Of a stretch of 64,000 nt of DNA, positions 54,196 through 62,497 are shown in pieces. Positions within the stretch are counted from its first letter, which is position 1. Each line of letters starts with the position of its first letter. The stretch comes from Desulfobaccales bacterium (lineage in GTDB: Bacteria > Desulfobacterota > Desulfobaccia > Desulfobaccales > 0-14-0-80-60-11): assembly GCA_037481655.1 (NCBI GenBank), contig JBBFLF010000002.1:127856-191855 (forward strand), read 5' to 3'. Position numbers and translations under genes: made by a program. The notes under the pieces were generated by a model. The model made no database searches. It had not been told where the DNA came from and saw only the letters and a list, made by a program, of their open reading frames with translations.

Positions 54196-54912
54196 TTACC
54201 AGCGGGCGTCAAAGAGGTTGGTGATGAAATTCCCGGATTTCTTGTCGGGGTTGTTCACCTTGGTCTGGCACTTGGCGATGTAATCCTTCACCTTGGCGGA
54301 CTTGTAGTCCGGGTATTCCTGGGAGAGGTTCTGGAAGCGCTCCAGGGCCGAGTTGTAGCGTTTGGTGCGGTAGTAAAATTCCCCCACATAAAACTCGTGG
54401 GCGGCCAGATCCTGCCGGCATTTGGCCATGTAGGCCTCGGCTTTGGGCACGTACTCCGAGTCGGGGAATTTTTCTTTCAGGCGCTTGAATTCCGCCAGGG
54501 CCTTGGCCGTAGGAGTCTGATCTCGGTCGATGGTGGAGCGCTGCATGTAATAGCACAGTCCCTGGCGGTAGATGCAATAAGGCACGGCTTTGTTGGTGGG
54601 ATGCAGCTTCTCGAATTCTTTGTAGGTCTGGAGGGCCTCGTCGTATTTCTTTTTGTAGAAGTAAGCGTCCGCCAGTTTCACCTGGGCCAAAAGGGCCTGG
54701 TCGCTGTATGGGTAGCGGTCTTTGAGCTTTTCAAAGGTCTCGATGGCGTCTTCGTATTTCTTTTTCTTGAGTTGCTTGATACCTTCTTCCGCCAGGACTT
54801 CCGGGGGTTTGTCCGGCTTTTTCTTGGCAAACCAGCCCTTCATGGTGCCACAGCCGCTAGTGACGGCCAGGCACAGCACCAGGCCGAGGGGGGCCCATCT
54901 GAGGCGTAGCAT
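54196..54912 (-). CDS. bamD: Outer-membrane assembly lipoprotein BamD
   Basis: The 238-residue protein has a lipoprotein signal ending in VTSGCG and five TPR-like helix pairs, starting YEDAIETFEKLKDRYPYSDQ and LADAYFYKKKYDEALQTYKE. The order and length match BamD (YfiO), the essential lipoprotein that recruits outer-membrane proteins to BamA. It lies five bases downstream of trxB, in the order trxA-trxB-bamD on the minus strand. A basic patch (KKWFAKKKPDKPP-like) follows the lipid anchor. Confidence 0.93.
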   Translation of the reverse strand: MLRLRWAPLGLVLCLAVTSGCGTMKGWFAKKKPDKPPEVLAEEGIKQLKKKKYEDAIETFEKLKDRYPYSDQALLAQVKLADAYFYKKKYDEALQTYKEFEKLHPTNKAVPYCIYRQGLCYYMQRSTIDRDQTPTAKALAEFKRLKEKFPDSEYVPKAEAYMAKCRQDLAAHEFYVGEFYYRTKRYNSALERFQNLSQEYPDYKSAKVKDYIAKCQTKVNNPDKKSGNFITNLFDARW

Positions 54913-54917
54913 GGGAA

Positions 54918-55850
54918 TTACTCCTTGCGGAGACGGTTGAGGTAATTCTCCACCGCGTGGGCGGCGATGGCGCCGTCTCCCACGGCAGTGGCGATCTGCC
55001 ACAGATTTTTGGCGCGCACATCCCCGGCAGCGAAAATCCCGGGGATGGTGGTGGCCATGTCGGCATCGGTGAAGAGGAAGCCCCATTCGTCCATGGGCAG
55101 GAGGTCTTTGAGGAAGGCAGTGTTAGGGGTGATGCCGATGGCCACAAAACAGCCGCTTACCTCAAGGCGGGTCACCTCGCCGGTCTTGACGTTTTTCAGG
55201 CGCACCGCCTCCAGGGCCTCTTGGCCCTCAAAAGCTTCCACCACCGAGTCCCAGTGGACCTGGACTTTGTCCAGGGCCAGGACCTGCTCCTGGAGATACT
55301 TGGCCCCCCTAAACTGGTCCCGCCGGTGGATGAGGTGAATCTTTTTGGCAAAGCGGCTAAGGAAGAGGGTTTCGGTGAGGGCGGTGTCGCCGCCCCCCAC
55401 CAAGGCGATCTCCTGATCCCGATAGAGGGCGCCGTCGCAGGTGGCGCAGAAACTCACCCCCCGGCCGATGAGCTCCGCCTCGCCGGGGACACCCAGGTGC
55501 TTGTAGCTGGCGCCGGTGGCGATGATGAGCGCGGGCGCGGTGAGCTCCCGGTCCGTCAGCACCACGGTGTGCACCGGGTTGCCGGGCCTGATTTCCTGGA
55601 CTTCCCCGCTGATGATTTCCAGGCCGAAGCGCTCCGCCTGCTTGCGCATGCGGTCGCTCAGCTCCGGGCCGGAGATGCCCTCGGGAAACCCGGGATAATT
55701 TTCCACCAGGTCGGTGGTCATCATCTGGCCGCCGTGGATGAGCTTCTCCACCAGCAACGCCTTGAGGCGGGCCCGGCCGGTGTAGATGCCTGCCGTCAGC
55801 CCGGCGGGGCCGCCGCCGATGATGATAACGTCGTAATCCCAGGTGGTCAT
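54918..55850 (-). CDS. trxB: Thioredoxin reductase
   Basis: The 310-residue flavoenzyme transfers electrons from NAD(P)H to thioredoxin. The FAD motif VIIIGGGPAGLTAGIYTGRA is at the N-terminus, the active-site disulfide is Cys135-Cys138 in FCATCDG, and the pyridine nucleotide motif VGGGDTALTETLFLSR follows. The C-terminal FAADVRAKN-like region reads IFAAGDVRAKNLWQIATAVG. It is 13 bases downstream of the thioredoxin gene, so enzyme and substrate are co-expressed. Confidence 0.98.
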   Translation of the reverse strand: MTTWDYDVIIIGGGPAGLTAGIYTGRARLKALLVEKLIHGGQMMTTDLVENYPGFPEGISGPELSDRMRKQAERFGLEIISGEVQEIRPGNPVHTVVLTDRELTAPALIIATGASYKHLGVPGEAELIGRGVSFCATCDGALYRDQEIALVGGGDTALTETLFLSRFAKKIHLIHRRDQFRGAKYLQEQVLALDKVQVHWDSVVEAFEGQEALEAVRLKNVKTGEVTRLEVSGCFVAIGITPNTAFLKDLLPMDEWGFLFTDADMATTIPGIFAAGDVRAKNLWQIATAVGDGAIAAHAVENYLNRLRKE

Positions 55851-55863
55851 GCAGGCTAGTAGC

Positions 55864-56190
55864 TTACAGGGCCTTTTTCAAAGCCGCTTCGATGACGCCC
55901 TTGGAGACGGCGCCGGTGATCTGCTCCACCACCTGGCCGCCCTTGAAAATGATGAGGGTGGGGATGGCGCGGATGCCGTATTTGGCCGGGGTCTTGGCGT
56001 TTTCATCCACGTTCATCTTGGCCACCTTCACCTTGCCGGCGTAGTCCCGGGCCAGCTCCTCCACCACCGGGGCCACCGCCCGGCAGGGCCCGCACCAGGC
56101 CGCCCAGAAATCCACCAGGGCCGGAATGTCGGACTTGAGGATATCCTCCTCAAAGGTGGCGTCGCTCACTTCCAAAGGTTCACCCGCCAT
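55864..56190 (-). CDS. trxA: Thioredoxin
   Basis: This is a 108-residue classical thioredoxin. The active site is DFWAAWCGPCRAVAPVVEEL with Cys33 and Cys36, and the cis-proline loop is YGIRAIPTLIIFKGG. It is followed by trxB and bamD, and has its own upstream region that holds a palindromic element. Confidence 0.98.
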   Translation of the reverse strand: MAGEPLEVSDATFEEDILKSDIPALVDFWAAWCGPCRAVAPVVEELARDYAGKVKVAKMNVDENAKTPAKYGIRAIPTLIIFKGGQVVEQITGAVSKGVIEAALKKAL

Positions 56191-56372
56191 ATCGCTCCCC
56201 TCCCTGATTTATGCGGCGTGTCTTGGTGTTAATTCTTACTGTGCGCCGGCCGGCTTGTCAATCCTTTTCGGCGGCCAGGAAGAGGAGGGGAGCCCAGACG
56301 ATTTTAAAGGAGAGCCGGGGAGCAGCGGTTCCTTGTATACGCACTCTGCACCCAGGCCCGATGTGGGGGAGT

Positions 56373-56417
56373 CTGGGAGAAGGGGCGGAGTCCACGACCC
56401 CTGGCCTCCTCTCCCAG
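56373..56417. repeat. REP-like palindromic intergenic element, copy 5
   Basis: The arms CTGGGAGAAGGGGC and CTCCTCTCCCAG surround GGAGTCCACGACCCCTGG. It lies between the cooS stop and the trxA start and matches the copy at 21262 in its centre and arms. Confidence 0.6.
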
Positions 56418-56437
56418 AAGATTGACGCGGGCTTCCC

Positions 56438-58330
56438 TCAGAGGCGGCTGTCCAGCCCCAAGGCTTGCCGTTTCTCCTCGATGTGGCGGATCATCAGGGT
56501 CGCGGCCTTCTTGGGGTCGGGCTCCACCGCGAAGCAGGCCCCCAGATGCTCCTTTAAGCCCGAAAGCAGAAGTTCGGTGACGTTTTTGCTGCCCAACACC
56601 GGCGGCGTCACCCCCAGGACGGTAAAGACGCCGGTGGCCACGGCATAGCAGCCGATGGCCGCGGCCTTTTCGGAATACCACTCCGGCGCCGCCGCGGCCA
56701 CGGGCAGCTGATCCACGTCCACCCCCAGGGCGTTGGCCAGGGCGGTGACGAGATTGATGATGCGGGTGTTGTCCACGCAGGAGCCCATGTGCAGCACCGG
56801 CGGAATCTTCAGGGCCTCGCACACCGCCCGGAGCCCTGGCCCCGCCTGAGCCGCGGCCTCGGGCTGCTTAAGACCGGCCTTGGCGGTGGCCACCGCGGTG
56901 CAGCCGGTGTCCACCACCAGGATGTCGTTTGCGATGAGCTCTTTGGTGATGGTGGTATGCCCCAGGTCCTGGGTGACCTTGGGGTTGTTGCAGCCCACCA
57001 CCGCCGCCGCCCCCCGGATCTGGCCCGCCTTGATGGCGTTAAGCAGCGGCTCCGGTGTGCCTCCCAGGGCGCTGACGATGGCCTCCACCGAAAAGCCGCT
57101 GATCTGCCTCACCGCCTGGCCCTCGGGCAAAAACACCCTGGCCGGGTTGCGGCGGGCGAAGTTTTCCACCGCCCGGCTCACCAGCTCCCGGCCCAAGGCC
57201 TCGCCGTTGTCCGGGCTGAAGGGCAGATGCACCGCCTTGGGGAATTTGGCCTTGGCCGAGGTGGTGAAAAACAGGGTGTGGTAACAGGAGGCCACCTCCG
57301 GCACCGCCGGCATGATGCACTGGTAATCCACCACCATGGCGTCCACCACGCCGGTCAGGATGGCCAGCTCCTGCACCAGGTGGTTGCCGGCCATGGGGAT
57401 GCCCTTGCGCATCAGCACCTCATTGCCGGTGCAGCACAGGCCCGCCAGGTTGATGCCGGCGGCCCCCAGCTCCCGGGCCCGGTTGAGCAGGGCCGGCTCC
57501 TGGGCGGCCCGGACCACCATCTCGCTCACCAGGGGGCTGTGGCCGTGGAGGATGATGTTCACCTGGTCTTTTTTGAGAACGCCGATGTTCACCTCGCTGG
57601 GGGTGGGGGTGGGGGTGCCGAAGAGGACATCGGAGATCTCCGTGGCGATCATGGAGCCGCCCCAGCCGTCGGCCAAGGCGCAGCGCAAGGCCTGCAGGAG
57701 GATGTTCACGTAATCGTTGTCCACCCCCATGTGGGTGCGGTGCATCATCTCCGTCACTTCCCAGTCCACCCCCCGGGGGGCGATGCCCAAGGCCTGCCAC
57801 TTGGCCAGGCGGGCGGCGGGCAGGCGCCGGCTGAAGGTGAGGTAGCCTTTTTTGATGCCGTACTCCTCCATGAGGGCTTCTGCCAGGGCCTTGGCCTTGT
57901 CGAGGATGGGCAGGCTGCCGTCCACACCGAATTCCGCCGCCAGGCGCTCCAGCTTGGCCGGGTCGGTGATCTGGTAGCCCGGAGCCTTGCCCTCGGCCAC
58001 GGCGTGGAGGGTTTCCACCAGGTCCCGGCCGTGGTCCGAATGGGAGGCGGCCCCGGCGGCGACCATGCGCCCCAGGTTCCTGGCCACCATGATGTCGGCG
58101 TCGGCGCCGCAGATGCCGTGGGTGGGGCCCTCGCCGAAGGGGTCGATGCGGCAGGGGCCCATGACGCAGATGCGGCAGCTTAAGCCCAGGGCGCAGAAGC
58201 CGCATTGGGGCTCCTGGGCCTGAGCCCGGTCCCAGACCGTCTCCACCCCCTGGCTGCGGGCGTGGGCCGCCAGGGCCAAGGTATCTGCCTGAATGGAGAT
58301 GGCTTCCTTCAATTTTTCCTGGTGATCCAT
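56438..58330 (-). CDS. cooS: Anaerobic carbon monoxide dehydrogenase catalytic subunit
   Basis: The 630-residue Ni-Fe-S enzyme interconverts CO and CO2. All likely C-cluster ligands are visible: His in ILHGHSPL, and cysteines in GLCCTGNEVLM, VDYQCIMP, VVGCNNPKVTQD, VDTGCTAVA and HMGSCVDNTR. The N-terminal motif reads QCGFCALGLSCRICVMGPC (Cys43, 46, 52, 55 and 60). The two D-cluster cysteines are therefore spaced CX2C, as in the Desulfovibrio vulgaris enzyme whose D-cluster is reported as [2Fe-2S], instead of the CX7C of other CooS. Neither cooC nor cooF is adjacent. ATG 58330 begins MDHQEKLKEAISIQ after a CACCTCC-complement ribosome site. It is downstream of metV-metF. Confidence 0.97.
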   Translation of the reverse strand: MDHQEKLKEAISIQADTLALAAHARSQGVETVWDRAQAQEPQCGFCALGLSCRICVMGPCRIDPFGEGPTHGICGADADIMVARNLGRMVAAGAASHSDHGRDLVETLHAVAEGKAPGYQITDPAKLERLAAEFGVDGSLPILDKAKALAEALMEEYGIKKGYLTFSRRLPAARLAKWQALGIAPRGVDWEVTEMMHRTHMGVDNDYVNILLQALRCALADGWGGSMIATEISDVLFGTPTPTPSEVNIGVLKKDQVNIILHGHSPLVSEMVVRAAQEPALLNRARELGAAGINLAGLCCTGNEVLMRKGIPMAGNHLVQELAILTGVVDAMVVDYQCIMPAVPEVASCYHTLFFTTSAKAKFPKAVHLPFSPDNGEALGRELVSRAVENFARRNPARVFLPEGQAVRQISGFSVEAIVSALGGTPEPLLNAIKAGQIRGAAAVVGCNNPKVTQDLGHTTITKELIANDILVVDTGCTAVATAKAGLKQPEAAAQAGPGLRAVCEALKIPPVLHMGSCVDNTRIINLVTALANALGVDVDQLPVAAAAPEWYSEKAAAIGCYAVATGVFTVLGVTPPVLGSKNVTELLLSGLKEHLGACFAVEPDPKKAATLMIRHIEEKRQALGLDSRL

Positions 58331-58359
58331 CACCGCACCTCCATGTTTTGTGCGTGCTG

Positions 58360-58394
58360 AAAAACAAAAGCCCGGCCCACAACTCGGGCCGGGC
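58360..58394 (-). terminator. Intrinsic terminator between metF and cooS
   Basis: On the minus strand, GCCCGGCCC (58394-58386), a seven-base loop and GGGCCGGGC (58378-58370) are followed by TTTTGTTTTT (58369-58360). It ends 29 bases before the cooS start, so it may work as an attenuator. Confidence 0.9.
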
Positions 58395-58452
58395 GACGAT
58401 GGGGACACCACCGGGGGCCGCTGCCTCCAGGCCCAGCCCCGGTTGAAATTCG

Positions 58453-59385
58453 TCAATCCACTTTCGGTCGGGGCAGCAGGCCGGCGGCCTTGAGGATCTC
58501 CGGCGCCTTCTCCTCCCATTCGATGGCCATGAGGTGGATGCCGGCCACACCCTTGATCTCCAGAAGCTGCTGGATCTGCTCCACCGCGATCTTGATGCCC
58601 TCTTCCGCCTGCTTCTCCTTGGGCACGCCCTTGAGGCGCTGGATGTAGGAGTCGGGCACCAGCATGCCGGGGACGAATTTCTTCATGTAGTTGGCCATGC
58701 CCACGCTCTTGAAGGGGGTGACGCCGGCCAGGACGTAGCACTGCTCCGTCAGGCCCATGTCATTGGCCATCTGCATGAACTTGGCGAAGCGCTCCATGTC
58801 ATAGATGCACTGGGTCTGGACGAACTGGGCGCCGGCCTTAATCTTCTTGGCCATGCGCACCACCCGGAACTCGAAGGGGTCGGCGAAGGGGTTCACCGCC
58901 GCGCCCAGGAACATCTGGGGCCGGCCCACCACCTCGGTGCCGCTGATCATCTTGCCGTCATCCCGCATGCCCTTGACCGCGGCCAGAAGCTGCACCGAAT
59001 CCAGGTCGTGGACGTTCTTGGCCTGGGGGTGATCGCCGAAGGAGTTGTGGTCGCCGGTGAGGCACAAGAGGTTTTTGATCCCCAGGGCCGCGGCCCCCAG
59101 GACGTTGCTCTGCAGGGCGATGCGGTTCATGTCCCGGGTGACCATCTGCATCACCGGCTCGATGCCCATATCCATGAGGATGCGGCAGGCCGCCAGGGAA
59201 CAGAAGCGCACCACTGCAGTCTGGTTGTCGGTGACGTTCACCGCGTCGGCGCATTCCTTGAGGTAGGAGGCCTTGTGGCGGAAATGCTCGGCGTCGGCGC
59301 CCCGGGGCGGACCGCATTCGCAGGTGACGGCCTTTTGGCCGCTTTTCAGAATCTTTTCCAGTTTGCTGCCGGCCGTCAGTGTCAT
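58453..59385 (-). CDS. metF: 5,10-methylenetetrahydrofolate reductase, MetF
   Basis: The 310-residue TIM-barrel flavoprotein reduces methylene-H4folate to methyl-H4folate. Typical features are AVTCECGPPRGADAEHFRHK (active Glu region), NVTDNQTAVVRFCSLAACRI, LLCLTGDHNSFGDHPQAKNV and FVQTQCIYDMERFAKFM. It overlaps metV by ATGA, as in the MetFV enzymes of acetogens and related anaerobes. Within the Wood-Ljungdahl pathway it links folate-bound carbon to the corrinoid methyl branch. The physiological electron donor is not evident. Confidence 0.97.
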   Translation of the reverse strand: MTLTAGSKLEKILKSGQKAVTCECGPPRGADAEHFRHKASYLKECADAVNVTDNQTAVVRFCSLAACRILMDMGIEPVMQMVTRDMNRIALQSNVLGAAALGIKNLLCLTGDHNSFGDHPQAKNVHDLDSVQLLAAVKGMRDDGKMISGTEVVGRPQMFLGAAVNPFADPFEFRVVRMAKKIKAGAQFVQTQCIYDMERFAKFMQMANDMGLTEQCYVLAGVTPFKSVGMANYMKKFVPGMLVPDSYIQRLKGVPKEKQAEEGIKIAVEQIQQLLEIKGVAGIHLMAIEWEEKAPEILKAAGLLPRPKVD

Positions 59386-60053
59386 TTCCGTAACTCCTCC
59401 CGAATCATGGTGCGGGGCCCGCCGTCCCGGCTGGTGGACCAGTTCTTGAAGCCCCAGGGGTTTTCCAGCTTGGAGAGCTGGCCCAGGTTCTTGAGGCGCT
59501 CATAGATGAGGTGCCAGATGCAGTCGATGGTGCCTTTGCCCACTTCGCATTTGCCCCCGGAGGAGCCGCCGCAGGGGCCGTTCATCAGGGACTTGGCGCA
59601 GCGGGCCACGGGGCACAGGCCGCCGAAGTCGCCGATGATGCACTGACCGCAGGCCTGGCAATATTCCTTCCAGACGCCGTGCTCCGCCGCCCCGCCGATG
59701 AAGACGGTGTTCAGGCCCGGGAACACCGGCAGGAAGGGGTAGCGGGCCGCAATGTACTGGGGCCCGACGCTGCAGGCGATGGAGACCACCGCGTCCGCGT
59801 CCTTGACCAGGTCGTCCAGGGGCTCGATGTATTCCGGGTCACACTGGCGCTCGCAGGTGTACTCCACCACCTCCAGGTCGTTGCCGGCCACCTTGCGGGC
59901 CAGGCGCAACTCTGAGGCCAGGATGCCCACTTCCTTTTCGCCGCCGGAGTTGCAGACGGTGACGCAGCCTTTGCAGCCGGCCACCACCACCTTCTTGAAC
60001 TCCTTGATCATCTCCAGGATTTCTGTGACGGGTTTGGATTCCGCGACAACCAT
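59382..60053 (-). CDS. metV: MetV, zinc/cysteine-rich partner of MetF
   Basis: The 223-residue protein belongs to the MetV family (methylene-H4folate reductase C-terminal domain). An N-terminal motif FKKVVVAGCKGCVTVCNSGG is followed by a cysteine-rich region containing CQACGQCIIGDFGGLCPVAR and NGPCGGSSGGKCEV, which could bind zinc and iron-sulfur clusters. In Moorella-type enzymes MetV is required for MetF activity. It is the first gene of the metV-metF unit and has its own promoter at 60159-60187. Confidence 0.95.
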   Translation of the reverse strand: MVVAESKPVTEILEMIKEFKKVVVAGCKGCVTVCNSGGEKEVGILASELRLARKVAGNDLEVVEYTCERQCDPEYIEPLDDLVKDADAVVSIACSVGPQYIAARYPFLPVFPGLNTVFIGGAAEHGVWKEYCQACGQCIIGDFGGLCPVARCAKSLMNGPCGGSSGGKCEVGKGTIDCIWHLIYERLKNLGQLSKLENPWGFKNWSTSRDGGPRTMIREELRK

Positions 60054-60158
60054 GCCATCCTCCTAAACCCGGGGGCCCGGGTTCGGGTATAAAACCGCCT
60101 TGCCTCAAGGCTCCCGGCCCCTTGCCGGGAGCGGTCCCGTTCTTGTAATTCTCTTCAC

Positions 60159-60187
60159 ATTTTAGGAGCCCGGAAAATCTTTGTCAA
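60159..60187 (-). promoter_or_regulatory. Promoter of metV-metF
   Basis: On the minus strand TTGACA (60187-60182), a 17-base spacer and TAAAAT (60164-60159) form a near-consensus promoter, about 105 bases before metV. Confidence 0.8.
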
Positions 60188-60246
60188 ACCAAAAATCCCG
60201 GGCCAGGCGCCGGAAAAGAAAAGCATTCCCTAGTGCAAAATATTTA

Positions 60247-60275
60247 TTGACAAACCCCAGGCTCTCGTCTAAAAG
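60247..60275 (+). promoter_or_regulatory. Promoter of fhs
   Basis: TTGACA (60247-60252) and TAAAAG (60270-60275) are 17 bases apart. The resulting leader is about 130 bases and holds the hairpin at 60295-60331. Confidence 0.7.
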
Positions 60276-60410
60276 GTGGCATATGTGAAAAAAAGCATGA
60301 GCCCTGGCGCGTTGGGGGCCAGGAATCATGCGGGCTTTCTGCGCGCTTGAGCAGGGCGCCGGAGCCGGCTGCAAGGCAGGGAAACACCCTAATCTGAAGG
60401 AGGCAAGTCT

Positions 60411-62195
60411 ATGGCGAAGTATGATCCGGTCACCATGAAAGACTGGCAGATCGCCGAGATCGCCGAAGCGGAGATGATCCCCTTCGACGACATGTGCGAG
60501 ATGCTGGGCATCCCCAAGGACGAGCGCATCCCTTACGGGCAGAAAATCGGTCGGGTTGATTACCTGAAATGCCTGGAGCGCCTGAAGGACAAGCCCGACG
60601 GCTACTACATCGACGTCACCGCCATCACCCCCACCCCTCTGGGGGAAGGCAAATCCACCACCTCCCTGGGCCTCATTGAGGGTCTGGGCAAACGGGGGGT
60701 GAACGTGGGCGGGGCGCTCCGTCAGCCCTCCGGCGGCCCCACCATGAACATCAAAGGCACCGCGGCCGGCGGCGGCATTTCGCTCCTCATCCCCATGACC
60801 GAGTTCTCCCTGGGGCTGACGGGCGACATCAACAACATCATGAACGCCCACAACCTGGCCATGGTGGCCGCCACTTCCCGGCTGATGCACGAATTCAACT
60901 ACACCGACGAGCAGCTGGCGAAGCGGAACCTGAAGCGCCTGGACATCGACCCCAAAAACTTCGAGATGGGCTGGGTCATTGACTACTGTGCCCAGGCGCT
61001 GCGCAACATCATCATCGGCATCGGCGGCAAGATGGACGGCTTCATGATGGCCTCCAAGTTCGGCATTGCGGTGTCCTCGGAGGTCATGGCCATCCTGTCC
61101 ATCACCACCTCCCTGGCCGACATGAAGGAGCGCCTCAACAACATCACCGTCTGCTACGACAAGCGGGGCAACCCCATCACCACCGGCGACCTGGAAGTGG
61201 GCAACGCCATGACCGCCTGGATGGTGCCCTCCATCAATCCCACCCTCATGCAGTCGGTGGAGAAGCAGCCGGTCTTCATCCATGCCGGCCCCTTCGCCAA
61301 CATCGCGGTGGGCCAGAGCTCCATCATCGCCGACCAGCTGGGCCTGAAGCTCTTTGACTACCACGTCACCGAGTCCGGCTTCGGCGCCGACATCGGCTTT
61401 GAGAAGTTCTGGAACGTGAAATGCCGCTTCAGCGGCCTCAAACCCCATGTGGCGGTGCTCACCACCACGGTGCGGGGTCTCAAACACCACGGCGTCAACG
61501 CCGGGGCTCTGCCCTGCCCGCCCGGCAAGCCGGTGCCCAAGGAATACTTCGAGGCGTCGCCCCAGACCTTCAAGTGGCTGGAGGACGGGGTGGCCAACGC
61601 GGTGCACCATATCCGCACCATCAAGAAGGCCGGCATCAACCCGGTGGTGTGCATCAACGCCTTCCATTTCGACTCCAAGGAAGAGCACGACCTCATCCGC
61701 CGCGTGTGCGAGGCCGAAGGCGCCCGGGTGGCGGTGTCCAAGCACTGGCAGTTCGGCGGCGAAGGCGCCCTGGAGTTCGCCGACGCGGTCATGGACGCCT
61801 GCAAAGAGAAGAACGACTTCAAGTTCCTCTATCCCAATGAGATGCCCCTGCGCCAGCGGGTGGAAGTCATCGCCAAGGAAGTGTACGGGGCCGACGGCGT
61901 GGACTTCCTCCCCGAGGCGGCGGCCAAGGCCGAGCGTTTCGAGAAGGATCCCAAGTACAACGAGTACGCCACCATGATGGTGAAGACCCACCTGAGCCTC
62001 AGCCACGACCCCACCAAGAAGGGTGTGCCCAAGGGCTGGCGGCTGCCGGTGCGGGACTTCCTGGTGTTCAGCGGCGCCAAGTTCATCTGCCCGGTGTGCG
62101 GCGCCATCAGCCTCATGCCCGGCACCAGCTCCGACCCGGCCTTCCGGCGGGTGGATGTGGACGTCAAGACCGGCAAGGTCATCGGCCTGTTCTAA
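60411..62195 (+). CDS. fhs: Formate--tetrahydrofolate ligase
   Basis: The 594-residue enzyme joins formate to H4folate using ATP. The P-loop is [11 protein letters not shown] (about 74-83), followed by [20 protein letters not shown] and [15 protein letters not shown]. It is longer than typical FTHFS (about 556-560). The final part reads [19 protein letters not shown], where other family members have a VLTGDI-type strand before MPG, so a CX2C motif is added. The downstream region has a terminator. It feeds the methyl branch together with metF and metV; a bifunctional folD was not seen here. Confidence 0.97.
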   Translation: MAKYDPVTMKDWQIAEIAEAEMIPFDDMCEMLGIPKDERIPYGQKIGRVDYLKCLERLKDKPDGYYIDVTAITPTPLGEGKSTTSLGLIEGLGKRGVNVGGALRQPSGGPTMNIKGTAAGGGISLLIPMTEFSLGLTGDINNIMNAHNLAMVAATSRLMHEFNYTDEQLAKRNLKRLDIDPKNFEMGWVIDYCAQALRNIIIGIGGKMDGFMMASKFGIAVSSEVMAILSITTSLADMKERLNNITVCYDKRGNPITTGDLEVGNAMTAWMVPSINPTLMQSVEKQPVFIHAGPFANIAVGQSSIIADQLGLKLFDYHVTESGFGADIGFEKFWNVKCRFSGLKPHVAVLTTTVRGLKHHGVNAGALPCPPGKPVPKEYFEASPQTFKWLEDGVANAVHHIRTIKKAGINPVVCINAFHFDSKEEHDLIRRVCEAEGARVAVSKHWQFGGEGALEFADAVMDACKEKNDFKFLYPNEMPLRQRVEVIAKEVYGADGVDFLPEAAAKAERFEKDPKYNEYATMMVKTHLSLSHDPTKKGVPKGWRLPVRDFLVFSGAKFICPVCGAISLMPGTSSDPAFRRVDVDVKTGKVIGLF

Positions 62196-62240
62196 GCCGC
62201 AACGCTTCTTCCCGGCCGGGTGCCCCCCGGCCGGGGCCGT

Positions 62241-62273
62241 GCCGGCTTCCTTGCGAGGGGGCCGGCTTTTTTT
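62241..62273 (+). terminator. Intrinsic terminator after fhs
   Basis: A ten-base stem with G-U pairs (GCCGGCTTCC / GGGGGCCGGC) and a short loop are followed by seven Ts. Confidence 0.88.
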
Positions 62274-62352
62274 GTGGCGCCGGGCGAGGCCGGCAGTGAG
62301 CCGGACGTCCGTGGGGCCGCCGTGGGCGGGAAACTTTGCAACTTTCCTCTTT

Positions 62353-62381
62353 TTGGCAATTGTGATATTTATCACTTGAAT
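62353..62381 (+). promoter_or_regulatory. Promoter with overlapping Rex- or CRP/FNR-like operator for the Nfn genes
   Basis: TTGGCA (62353-62358) and TTGAAT (62376-62381) are 17 bases apart. Inside the spacer is TTGTGATATTTATCACTT (62360-62377), a near-palindrome with TGTGA-N6-TCACT. It matches CRP/HcpR-type sites well and Rex-type TTGTGA-N6-TCACAA sites approximately. Placement between -35 and -10 suggests repression. Confidence 0.55.
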
Positions 62382-62497
62382 CCACAGAGGCTCCCGTGGT
62401 ATGAGGAACAGATTACAGGAGCAGAGGGCCGTCCGCGGACAGCCCGGGGGAGTTGCGAGGCGAGGCAACCATTTTCCCGAAGTGAGGAGATGCGCGT

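Larger units (their letters stand above)
60054..60410. promoter_or_regulatory. Divergent control region of metV-metF and fhs
   Basis: The 357-base gap separates metV (leftward) and fhs (rightward). It has two consensus-like sigma-70 promoters, listed separately, whose -35 elements are about 60 bases apart. Both leaders have strong hairpins: CTCCCGGC...GCCGGGAG at 60111-60131 on the metV side and GCATGA...TCATGC with an inner CCTGG/CCAGG at 60295-60331 on the fhs side. No known riboswitch was recognised. Confidence 0.65.

Noticed and set aside
56789-58183. A 464-residue plus-strand frame opposite cooS
   Set aside because: It is the antisense shadow of the cooS coding sequence, of His/Gly/Val-rich composition, while the minus-strand frame is an unmistakable CooS.
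60162-62468. A 768-residue minus-strand frame opposite fhs
   Set aside because: It mirrors fhs, whose plus-strand product has all FTHFS motifs. The frame also covers the metV promoter region.
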